Part shown: piece after piece, positions 17,066-24,513 of the stretch
Layout: each line of letters begins with the position of its first letter
Numbering within the stretch: position 1 is the stretch's first letter
From: DATCIH01 sp036507955
GTDB lineage: Bacteria; Bacillota; Clostridia; Clostridiales; Clostridiaceae
Assembly (NCBI GenBank): GCA_036507955.1
Contig: DATCIH010000105.1
Location: 1-54,856, forward strand
Reading direction: 5' to 3'
Length of the DNA stretch: 54,856 nt
Translations under genes and position numbers: made by a program
Notes under the pieces: generated by a model
What the model was told of the DNA's origin: nothing
The model's database searches: none
Seen by the model: the letters and a program-made list of their open reading frames with translations, nothing else

Positions 17066-18298
17066 ATGGAGAAGTTGACAAAGGCAGAAAAAAGCTGGGC
17101 AATGTATGACTGGGCTAATTCAGCTTACAGTATGACTATAACCTCAACCCTATTACCTATTTTCTTTAAAATGATTTTCAAGAATGCTGGCGGTGCTGAT
17201 AATGTGTCCACTGCATATTGGGGTTATGCTAATTCCATAGGAACTTTGATTATAGCCATACTGGCCCCTATTCTTGGAACCTTGGCTGATTATAAAGGTC
17301 TTAAGAAAAAATTCTTTACTGTTTTTCTAGTGCTAGGAGTTATATTTACAGCTTCCCTTTCCTTCGTGCCGGATAAGTATTGGATGGTATTATTATTTTT
17401 TTACATACTGAATTCCATTGGGTTTGCTGGAAGTTTAATCTTCTATGATGCATTTTTAGTTGACGTATCAAAGCAAGAAAGGATGGACAGAGTTTCATCC
17501 ATTGGGTTTGCCTGGGGATATATAGGTAGTACGATTCCCTTTATTATTTGTATGGCCTTAGTTATTATATCTAAGGGAAATAGCCTTGCTTTTAAAGCAT
17601 CCTTTCTAATAACTGCTATTTGGTGGGTTGCCTTTACTATACCTATGCTGAAAAATGTTAAGCAGGTTCATGGAATCAATATGGAACCAAACCCTATTTC
17701 CAAAAGTTTTAAGAGGATTATTACAACCTTTAAACATGTTAGAAAGCACGAAAAACTATTTATATTTTTACTAGCCTATTTCTTTTATATTGATGGTGTT
17801 AATACCATTATAACTATGGCAACTTCTATTGGCTCTGACATGGGTATAAATAGTATAACCCTCATAGTGGTGCTTTTAGCAGTTCAATTTATTGCCTTTC
17901 CTTGCGCTATTATATTTGGAAGACTTTCAGAGAAATATGGGAGCAAGAAAATGCTTTGCTTTGGAGTTTTATTATATATATTTATAACCGTATATGCTTT
18001 CTTTATGAAAACCGTTTTAGATTTTTGTATTTTAGCTCTTCTGGTGGCTACGGCTCAAGGTGGGATGCAAGCTATAAGCAGATCTTATTTTGGGAAGCTT
18101 GTGCCAGTAGAAAATAATAATGAGTTCTTTGGATTCTATAATATATTTGGAAAGTTTGCTGCGATTATTGGACCTTTCCTTGTTGGTTTTGTAACTCAGA
18201 TGACAGGTAAGTCAAACTATGGAATACTAAGTGTTATTATTTTATTTATTATAGGTGGTCTTATATTGATAAGAGTTCCTGATAAAAATATTAACTGA
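17066..18298 (+). CDS. UMF1/Atg22-family MFS transporter
   Basis: This 410-residue membrane protein has about twelve hydrophobic segments. Its N-terminal KSWAMYDWANSAYSMTITS is the signature of the UMF1 group related to yeast Atg22, and the YWGYANSIG and VSSIGFAWGYIGS motifs are also typical. The family is thought to export amino acids or similar metabolites; the substrate here is unknown. It forms a two-gene unit with the preceding phosphodiesterase, ending at the palindromic repeat near 18.36 kb. Confidence 0.88.
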   Translation: MEKLTKAEKSWAMYDWANSAYSMTITSTLLPIFFKMIFKNAGGADNVSTAYWGYANSIGTLIIAILAPILGTLADYKGLKKKFFTVFLVLGVIFTASLSFVPDKYWMVLLFFYILNSIGFAGSLIFYDAFLVDVSKQERMDRVSSIGFAWGYIGSTIPFIICMALVIISKGNSLAFKASFLITAIWWVAFTIPMLKNVKQVHGINMEPNPISKSFKRIITTFKHVRKHEKLFIFLLAYFFYIDGVNTIITMATSIGSDMGINSITLIVVLLAVQFIAFPCAIIFGRLSEKYGSKKMLCFGVLLYIFITVYAFFMKTVLDFCILALLVATAQGGMQAISRSYFGKLVPVENNNEFFGFYNIFGKFAAIIGPFLVGFVTQMTGKSNYGILSVIILFIIGGLILIRVPDKNIN

Positions 18299-18338
18299 TA
18301 AGATTCGGGACACACTCATGTAGATGGTATTTTAATAT

Positions 18339-18379
18339 GACTAATATGAACAGGGACACAACTAAAGTTGTGTCCCAAA
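18339..18379. repeat. Dispersed palindromic repeat, copy 1, acting as terminator
   Basis: The core is a perfect 11-bp inverted repeat (GGGACACAACT/AGTTGTGTCCC, 2-nt centre) preceded by GACTAATATGAACA. The same core with a similar left flank occurs at 35505-35546. It sits between convergent genes and has A/T on both sides, so it may serve as a bidirectional terminator. A further GGGACACA is found at 18308-18315. Confidence 0.7.
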
Positions 18380-18391
18380 TTTAAAGGTATT

Positions 18392-19453
18392 CTACAAATT
18401 TTTTCTTCTGAGCCAGGTTGGTATATCTAAAACATTGCCATCGGGCTCTTTAATTATTTCAGGTTCCTTATTTATCGGAGAAACATTTTTTATTTCCTTG
18501 ATATTTTCTGCAAGACCTGTTGCGATTAAGGTTATACAAAAATAGTCTTTCATTTCCTCATCAAAGGAGGCACCAAATATTATATCTGCTTCAGAGTCTA
18601 CTTGTTCTCTTATAAATTCAACTGCTTCATTGATTTCTAGTAAGGATAAATCCTCACCACCGGTTATGTTTATCAAAAGACCTGTGGAACCAACAATGGA
18701 AGTTTCTAACAGGGTACTAGATATTGCTTGTTTTGCAGCAATGACAGCTCTACCTTCCCCTTTTCCTATGCCCATACCCATATGGGCCATACCTGAATTT
18801 TTCATAATTGTACTTACATCGGCAAAATCAAGATTAATTATACCTGGTATATTAATTATATTTGATATACTTTGTATTCCAACTCTTAATATTTCATCAG
18901 CAGTTTTGAAGGCCTCTATTAGTGTCAATTTTTTATCCTGTGAACTTAGCAAGTTTTTATTTAATATTATTATTAAAGAATCCAAATTACCCTTTAATTT
19001 TTCAATCCCAACTTGAGCATTGCTCATCCTTTTAGCTCCTTCAAAGGGAAAAGGCTTTGTTACAACCGCTATAGTCAGAATGCCAAGCTCCTTTGCAATC
19101 TTAGCAATTACAGGTACGGCACCAGTTCCAGTACCACCGCCCATGCCTGCTGTTATAAAAACCATATCTGATCCTTGTAGGATTTTCTTTATAGTTTCTT
19201 CACTTTCCAAAGCTGCTTGTTCACCAATCTCTGGTATAGCTCCCGCTCCTAGCCCTTTAGTGAGCTTACTACCTATCTGCACTGTCCTATCTGCCCTTGA
19301 AGCATTAAGACTTTTTAAGTCAGTATTTACTGATATGAATTCAACACCTTTCATACCAGAGTCTATCATTCTTTGAATAGCATTATTTCCTCCCCCGCCT
19401 ACACCAATAACTTTTATTTTAGCAGGATAGGTTTCTATTATTTCTCCATTCAT
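18392..19453 (-). CDS. ftsZ: FtsZ-family tubulin-like GTPase, probably a paralogue
   Basis: The 353-residue protein has the FtsZ GTPase domain: GVGGGGNNAIQRM, the GTP-binding loop AGMGGGTGTGAVPVIA, the T7 catalytic loop INLDFADVSTI, and the C-terminal peptide DIPTWLRRKNL that binds partner proteins. It should polymerise and drive septation. The segment after the GTP loop is divergent (LIIILNKNLLSSQDKK where ordinary FtsZ has a IPNDRLL-like motif), and the C-terminal linker is short. It is not beside ftsA, sigE or spoIIGA, so it may be a second FtsZ. It has its own promoter and ends at the palindromic repeat. Confidence 0.88.
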   Translation of the reverse strand: MNGEIIETYPAKIKVIGVGGGGNNAIQRMIDSGMKGVEFISVNTDLKSLNASRADRTVQIGSKLTKGLGAGAIPEIGEQAALESEETIKKILQGSDMVFITAGMGGGTGTGAVPVIAKIAKELGILTIAVVTKPFPFEGAKRMSNAQVGIEKLKGNLDSLIIILNKNLLSSQDKKLTLIEAFKTADEILRVGIQSISNIINIPGIINLDFADVSTIMKNSGMAHMGMGIGKGEGRAVIAAKQAISSTLLETSIVGSTGLLINITGGEDLSLLEINEAVEFIREQVDSEADIIFGASFDEEMKDYFCITLIATGLAENIKEIKNVSPINKEPEIIKEPDGNVLDIPTWLRRKNL

Positions 19454-19476
19454 GAATGCACCCCCAAAAAATTAAT

Positions 19477-19514
19477 ATTATAATCAGTATAACCAATATA
19501 TCAAAATATTGATA
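19477..19514 (-). promoter_or_regulatory. Promoter of the ftsZ-like gene with a palindrome
   Basis: On the minus strand, TTGATA (19504-19499) and TATAAT (19482-19477) are 16 bp apart. The -35 lies within a perfect palindrome TATCAA-AATA-TTGATA (19499-19514), a candidate operator. Confidence 0.55.
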
Positions 19515-19523
19515 CATTTTAAA

Positions 19524-19554
19524 TGAAAAAAGACACATCAACTTAAGATATGTC
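19524..19554 (-). terminator. Terminator of the pantothenate operon
   Basis: On the minus strand, an 8-bp stem (GACATATC/GATGTGTC, one wobble, 7-nt loop) is followed by TTTTTT, just after the panD stop codon. Confidence 0.8.
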
Positions 19555-19566
19555 CAGAAATTTAAT

Positions 19567-19950
19567 TTATTTTACTTCGCCATGTCTTTCATAAGAGGTG
19601 ATCTCTTTAACAGAGTTGTCCTCATTTACAAATAAAACTGTAGGTTTAAAGCTTTCAAGCTCCTTTTGATCTAATTGGCAATAAGCCATAATTATGACTT
19701 TATCACCTGGATGAACAAGTCTAGAAGCTGCGCCATTAAGACATACAATTCCACTATGCCTTTCTCCTGCTATTGCATAGGTCTCTAATCTATTTCCATT
19801 ATCTATATTCACTACTTGTACCTTCTCATATTCTAGAATGCCACTTTTTTCAAGTAGCTCAAGATCTATTGTTATGCTTCCTACATAGTTAAGCTTAGCC
19901 TCAGTCACAATAGCTCTGTGAATCTTTGATTTTAACATTGTCAGTTGCAT
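19567..19950 (-). CDS. panD: Aspartate 1-decarboxylase precursor
   Basis: This 127-residue pyruvoyl enzyme makes beta-alanine from aspartate for pantothenate. The self-cleavage site Gly-Ser is present in LNYVGSITID, generating the pyruvoyl group on the Ser. The N-terminus MLKSKIHRAIVTEAKL and the ANRHSG-like AGERHSGIVCLNGAASRLVHPGD region are typical, and the length is normal. Its ATG directly abuts the panC stop codon. It is the last gene of the pantothenate operon. Confidence 0.97.
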   Translation of the reverse strand: MQLTMLKSKIHRAIVTEAKLNYVGSITIDLELLEKSGILEYEKVQVVNIDNGNRLETYAIAGERHSGIVCLNGAASRLVHPGDKVIIMAYCQLDQKELESFKPTVLFVNEDNSVKEITSYERHGEVK

Positions 19951-20811
19951 TTATATTGCTTCCTCCTTTATCTCATAATCAAAATTATCTATAAGCCTTG
20001 TTTTCCCAATAAAAACTGCAATTGGAACTAATACGGAGGTTTCTACTGTATCTACACGCTGAAGAGATAAACTATTTACTACCTCAATATAATCTATTTT
20101 TGCTAGTGGTTCGCTCTTAAGCTCTCCTTTTATAATATCCTTGATACTTTCCGCATCCCTGTTTCCAGCTTTAATGCTATCTAATGCTAAATTTAAACTC
20201 CTACTTAACACAAGGGCAGCTTTTCTTTCGCTTGGTGATAAATAAGTATTACGGGAGCTTTTTGCAAGCCCATCTTTTTCTCTTACTATTTCGCAACCCA
20301 AGACTTGAATATCAAAATCTAAGTCTAAAACCATCTTTTTAATAACTGCTAATTGTTGAGCATCTTTTTTCCCAAAGTATGCTTTGTCAGGAGTTATAAT
20401 GTTAAATAATTTACTTACGACTGTACAGACTCCTTTAAAATGGACAGGCCGTTTTTCTCCACATAATCCTTCAGTTAGCTTTAAAACCTCCACATAGGTA
20501 TTAGCTTCCTTTTCATATAATTCTGAGGCATCTGGATTGAATATAAGATCTGTACCTGCTTCAAGACATAAATTCTTATCCATTTCTAAATTTCTAGGAT
20601 AACTTTGGAAATCCTCATTAGGGCCGAATTGAATAGGATTGACAAATATACTTACAACAGTTTTATCATTTTCCTTATTGCATTTTTCTATTAAACTTTT
20701 GTGACCTTCATGTAGGTATCCCATGGTTGGAACCAATCCAACAGTGTAACCGTTCTTCTTCCATGCTTTTACAATAGTTCTCACATCTAAAATATTATTT
20801 ACAACTTCCAT
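19951..20811 (-). CDS. panC: Pantothenate synthetase
   Basis: The 286-residue enzyme joins pantoate and beta-alanine with ATP. It carries the HIGH-type nucleotide motif in MGYLHEGHKSLI, the FVNPIQFGPNEDFQSYPR segment, YFGKKDAQQLAVI, and the SSRN motif as KSSRNTYLS. All are intact and the length is standard. It follows panB by 32 nt and is directly joined to panD. Confidence 0.97.
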   Translation of the reverse strand: MEVVNNILDVRTIVKAWKKNGYTVGLVPTMGYLHEGHKSLIEKCNKENDKTVVSIFVNPIQFGPNEDFQSYPRNLEMDKNLCLEAGTDLIFNPDASELYEKEANTYVEVLKLTEGLCGEKRPVHFKGVCTVVSKLFNIITPDKAYFGKKDAQQLAVIKKMVLDLDFDIQVLGCEIVREKDGLAKSSRNTYLSPSERKAALVLSRSLNLALDSIKAGNRDAESIKDIIKGELKSEPLAKIDYIEVVNSLSLQRVDTVETSVLVPIAVFIGKTRLIDNFDYEIKEEAI

Positions 20812-20843
20812 TTGATTTCTCCTTACTTTCTTAAGTATAAGTT

Positions 20844-21671
20844 TTAATATAATTTATTTAAGACTTCATCGCTAACTAAAAAGCTATGCTTATCAGTAGG
20901 AAAGGAGCCAGCTTTAACTTCTTTTATATATTCCTTTATGCCAGTTCTCATAGTCGCACCAGCATCTGAAAATATCTTCACAAATTTCGGCTTAATATCA
21001 TCAAATAAATTAAGCATATCCTGATATACCAAAATTTGGCCATCACAGGCATTACCAGCACCAATACCAATGGTTGGAACCTTAACCGCTTCTGTGATTA
21101 GTTTTGCTATCTCGGAGGGAATACATTCTAATACTATTGAGAAAACTCCAGCGTCCTCTAATCTCTTTGCATCCTCAATTAATTCCCTAGCAGTTTCTAA
21201 ATCCCTACCTTGTACTTTGAAGCCACCAAATACATTCACAGATTGGGGAGTAAGGCCAAGGTGACCCATAACGGGTATTTGAGCTTTTACTATAGCTTTA
21301 ATTTGTTCCAATACATGGGCTCCGCCTTCAAGCTTAACTGCCTGTGCATTAGCTTCCTGTATGAATCTACCTGCATTTTTTACACTGTCATAAGTAGAGG
21401 TATGATAAGACATAAAGGGCATATCTCCAATAAGCAACGCATTTTTAGTACCTCTAGCCACTGCCTTTGTGTGATGAAGCATATCCTCCATTGTTACACT
21501 TAGGGTATTCTCATAGCCAAGGCATACCATTCCTAGGGAGTCCCCTACTAGAATACCATTTACTCCAGTACTATCAATTAACTTTGCCATGGAATAATCA
21601 TAAGCAGTAAGGAGGGCTAATTTTTCTCCTTTTTCTTTAAGATCCTTAAAAGTAGAAATTGTATTTTTCAT
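20844..21671 (-). CDS. panB: 3-methyl-2-oxobutanoate hydroxymethyltransferase
   Basis: The 275-residue TIM-barrel enzyme transfers a hydroxymethyl group from methylene-tetrahydrofolate to ketoisovalerate, giving ketopantoate. Recognisable segments are LTAYDYSMAKLID, VGDSLGMVCLGYENTL, GHLGLTPQSVNVFGG and IGIGAGNACDGQILV. Its ATG directly follows the stop of the upstream reductase candidate gene, a sign of coupled translation. Confidence 0.97.
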   Translation of the reverse strand: MKNTISTFKDLKEKGEKLALLTAYDYSMAKLIDSTGVNGILVGDSLGMVCLGYENTLSVTMEDMLHHTKAVARGTKNALLIGDMPFMSYHTSTYDSVKNAGRFIQEANAQAVKLEGGAHVLEQIKAIVKAQIPVMGHLGLTPQSVNVFGGFKVQGRDLETARELIEDAKRLEDAGVFSIVLECIPSEIAKLITEAVKVPTIGIGAGNACDGQILVYQDMLNLFDDIKPKFVKIFSDAGATMRTGIKEYIKEVKAGSFPTDKHSFLVSDEVLNKLY

Positions 21672-22523
21672 TTATATATTCTCCTCTATAAGACATTTTT
21701 CTATTTGGGTATAATCTCTTCCTTTATTGTTAAGTTTAGCTATCCTAAGTAAATTTAGAGATAAAGTTTTATATAATACTCTATGTTTCTTGGGGATAAC
21801 CTTTAAATGTGAATTAATAGTTTCTAGATCTCCTCTTTCTAATGGGCCAGTTAAAGAAGAATTAATACCTCTTTTTTTAATATTTTCTATATTGTGTTCT
21901 ATCAGGGGCATAAGAGAACTTAAGGCGGTTTCACGATCTACCCCACAGCTCTCCATATAATTACATCCTATATCAATAATTGATAATACAAGATTAGATA
22001 CGGTGGTGCAGGATAAATGATATAATGGTTTACTACTCTTAGGTATCAGAATTACCGTATTTCCCAAATTTTCGAGAGTGGTTTTTAAAAAAGCTAAGTA
22101 TCTTTCATCACCCTCTATACAAAAGCATGCATTTCCTAAACCCTTGTAACTAGTATACTTATTTGAAAAAGGATATAATGGGTGAACAGAGTATATAAAG
22201 CCACCTTTTTCTTTCAGCTTATATAAGACTTTTGAGCTTAAGGAACCGCTGGCATGACATATAATTTTATTAGATAGTTCAAATTTATAAAGTCTTTCAG
22301 CTATACCTTCAATTTCATCATCAGGAGCAGTAATATATATGATATTTGTATCCTTTATAAGATCTTCTAGAGATAAGTAGTTTTTTGAAGCAGTATATTT
22401 TGAAGCTTCCATTGAGGAAACTTCACTTTTACTAAAATAGCCGGTAATTTTGATTCCTCTAGAGCTAAAATACATTCCCAGAGAAACGCCAACCTTACCA
22501 GCACCAATAAATCCTATTATAAT
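21672..22523 (-). CDS. panG: Rossmann-like/DUF2520 protein, candidate PanG-type ketopantoate reductase
   Basis: The protein (283 residues from the preferred start) has an N-terminal NAD(P)-binding fold (IIGFIGAGKVGVSLG) and a C-terminal all-helical DUF2520 domain. Family members of this kind have been reported as PanG, an alternative ketopantoate reductase. Being first in the operon with panB, panC and panD, where no panE is present, it very likely supplies the missing reduction. The start is notable. The open frame reaches a TTG at 22535, but that codon overlaps the GGAGGTG ribosome site. ATT at 22523, 5 nt after GGAGG, gives the family's usual N-terminus and is the best start. Confidence 0.8.
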   Translation of the reverse strand: MIIGFIGAGKVGVSLGMYFSSRGIKITGYFSKSEVSSMEASKYTASKNYLSLEDLIKDTNIIYITAPDDEIEGIAERLYKFELSNKIICHASGSLSSKVLYKLKEKGGFIYSVHPLYPFSNKYTSYKGLGNACFCIEGDERYLAFLKTTLENLGNTVILIPKSSKPLYHLSCTTVSNLVLSIIDIGCNYMESCGVDRETALSSLMPLIEHNIENIKKRGINSSLTGPLERGDLETINSHLKVIPKKHRVLYKTLSLNLLRIAKLNNKGRDYTQIEKCLIEENI

Positions 22524-22550
22524 AAACACCTCCAAAATAAAAATTGAAAC

Positions 22551-22680
22551 AAAAAAAGCCTCAAGCTATTCTGAGGTTTGGTAATCTCAATATAGCTGTC
22601 TCATTCTAAAAGATATGAGCAGTATTTCTAACTTTAATATGATGGTGCGGCTCATTAGATGCCACCCAACCACAGTTTAG
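22551..22680 (-). promoter_or_regulatory. Leader RNA of the pan operon with terminator/antiterminator
   Basis: Read on the minus strand, the leader ends in a terminator (CCTCA-8 nt-TGAGG then a C and seven T, 22576-22551) only about 28 nt before the first gene. AGCTATATTGAG (22597-22586) can pair instead with CTCAGAATAGCT (22575-22564), which takes up the terminator's 5' arm. AGCTAT also belongs to an upstream hairpin (CTG-CTCAT/ATGAG-A-CAG with a bulged A, 22590-22625). A further bulged hairpin lies at 22644-22667. This is riboswitch-like logic. The position matches the reported pan RNA motif, but I could not confirm its consensus. Confidence 0.65.
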
Positions 22681-22786
22681 CACAAATAAAAAGATATAAC
22701 AACGAAATTATATTACAAATAAGCTATATTTAAATTGTTTAAAAAATATTATAATATTATATATTAAAACGGATTGAGGGTGAGAT

Positions 22787-23599
22787 ATGTATTTATGTAT
22801 TTTTATTATATTTTTTGTCATTTGTATATTATGGTCTTTTCTGGAGTCTACTCTTTTTAAGGTAAATAAAATAGATATTTCAAGCAATAAACTTAAGGGA
22901 AACTTAAAGATTGTTTTTATATCAGATATTCATTTTGGAAACTATTATACAAAGGACAGACTTCAAAATATAGTTATTAAAGTGAATAGCTTAAAGGCAG
23001 ATTTGATAATTATAGGTGGAGATTACATAGATAATAGCAAAAGGTCAAAGTTTAACAGGAAAACTTTGAATAAGTTATTTGATGATTTAGGAAACTTAAA
23101 AGCAAAAATTGGAGTATATTCTGTACTTGGTAATCATGATTATTATCTAGGGAAGTATACACATAATCTTATTTATGAAATGAAAAAAAGCGGTATCAAT
23201 TTATTGATAAACAGTACAATTAAGATTAAGCTTGAAGATGAGACTATACTTCTAAGTGGAATAGATGATTTAGAAATGGGCACTGTAAATTTAAACAGAC
23301 TCTTATATAGTGAAAATAATTTAAATTTAATGATAAGTCATAATCCTGACTTTTATGAAGAATATAAAAGCTATTATGACATAGGACTAGCAGGGCATAT
23401 TCACGGGGGGCAAGTAACATTCTTTGGTTTATATGCACCTATTACTGAATCAAGATACGGGCAAAAATATGTTAGAACAATAAATAAAGTTAAGGGACAA
23501 AAATCTATGGTTATTACGACCAAAGGCTTAGGATGTAGCAAATTACCTATTAGATTCTTTGCTTTCCCTGAAATTATTGAAATTAATATTAACAGATAA
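22787..23599 (+). CDS. Membrane-anchored metallophosphoesterase (YkuE-like)
   Basis: The 270-residue protein has one N-terminal hydrophobic segment (about 1-19) and a calcineurin-like domain with all metal motifs: SDIHFGNYY, GGDYID, LGNHDYY, the ISHNPDF His and GHIHGGQ. It is anchored by the N-terminal segment and probably faces outward, as YkuE-type enzymes do. UDP-diacylglucosamine and other envelope substrates are known for relatives; the substrate here is unknown. The nudC gene follows after 11 nt, so the two are cotranscribed. Confidence 0.9.
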   Translation: MYLCIFIIFFVICILWSFLESTLFKVNKIDISSNKLKGNLKIVFISDIHFGNYYTKDRLQNIVIKVNSLKADLIIIGGDYIDNSKRSKFNRKTLNKLFDDLGNLKAKIGVYSVLGNHDYYLGKYTHNLIYEMKKSGINLLINSTIKIKLEDETILLSGIDDLEMGTVNLNRLLYSENNLNLMISHNPDFYEEYKSYYDIGLAGHIHGGQVTFFGLYAPITESRYGQKYVRTINKVKGQKSMVITTKGLGCSKLPIRFFAFPEIIEININR

Positions 23600-23610
23600 G
23601 GAGCGCAAAC

Positions 23611-24447
23611 ATGAGGGCAGAAAGCTATATTACTTTTATTCCAGGTATAACAAATACAATGCTAGAAGATGAGGATTTATGTTTTATTTTTTATAAAGGA
23701 CAAATGCTAACCTTAGAGGAGCCCCATGGATTAAGACTAATTAAAAGAGCTGATTTTAAAAAAATGAATTTAAATATTAAAAATAGCTATTATATTGGTC
23801 TATATAATAATAAAGCTTGCTTTGCTATGGAGCTATCAGAGAGAATTGATGCTATAAATAATATAAGCTTAAAAGATTTAAGAACTACTGGACAACTACT
23901 AGGTGATGAGCTTTTTTCCATTTGTGGTAAGGCATATCAAACCATAAATTTTTATAATACTCATAAATATTGTGGTATTTGTGGAGAAAAAACAATCTTA
24001 TCAGAAACTGAAAGGGCAGTAATATGTCCTAATTGTGGTAATGTGAACTATCCTAATATTTGCCCTGCCATAATAGTTGCAATAACAAAAGGTGATGAAA
24101 TACTTTTAGCTCATAACAAAAAGTTTAATGAGGGAATGTATAGTATAATTGCAGGCTTTGTTGAGGTGGGGGAGACCTTTGAAGATTGTGTTAAAAGGGA
24201 GGTCATGGAGGAAGTAGGTATTAAAGTGAAAAACATTAAATTTTTCACCAGCCAACCTTGGCCTTTTCCTAATTCCCTTATGATTGGCTACACTGCAGAA
24301 TATTTAGATGGGGAAATAAAGGTGGATGGTGAAGAAATAACCCAAGCAGATTGGTTTAATATTAACAATTTACCCATGCTACCTTCGAAAATTAGCATAG
24401 CTAGAAAGCTGATTGATTCATGTGTTGACCATCATAGTAAATTATAA
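23611..24447 (+). CDS. nudC: NAD(H) pyrophosphatase / NAD-capped RNA hydrolase, Nudix family
   Basis: The 278-residue protein has a variable N-terminal domain, a four-Cys zinc ribbon (YCGICGEKT ... VICPNCGNVNYP, about 125-150) and a complete Nudix box (GFVEVGETFEDCVKREVMEE, then VGI), followed by the NudC signature SQPWPFPNSLM. It cleaves NADH to NMNH and AMP and removes NAD caps from RNA in homologues. It is cytoplasmic and second in a unit with the metallophosphoesterase. Confidence 0.95.
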   Translation: MRAESYITFIPGITNTMLEDEDLCFIFYKGQMLTLEEPHGLRLIKRADFKKMNLNIKNSYYIGLYNNKACFAMELSERIDAINNISLKDLRTTGQLLGDELFSICGKAYQTINFYNTHKYCGICGEKTILSETERAVICPNCGNVNYPNICPAIIVAITKGDEILLAHNKKFNEGMYSIIAGFVEVGETFEDCVKREVMEEVGIKVKNIKFFTSQPWPFPNSLMIGYTAEYLDGEIKVDGEEITQADWFNINNLPMLPSKISIARKLIDSCVDHHSKL

Positions 24448-24513
24448 AATCTCTTTTGTAAATCCATGATTTATGGTATAATTCAGCATATTGAGACATA
24501 GGGGATGAATATT

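Noticed and set aside
22640..22670. T-box motif in the pan leader
   Set aside because: GGGTGGCATC only partly resembles the T-box core, and the helix around it does not fit a T-box antiterminator.
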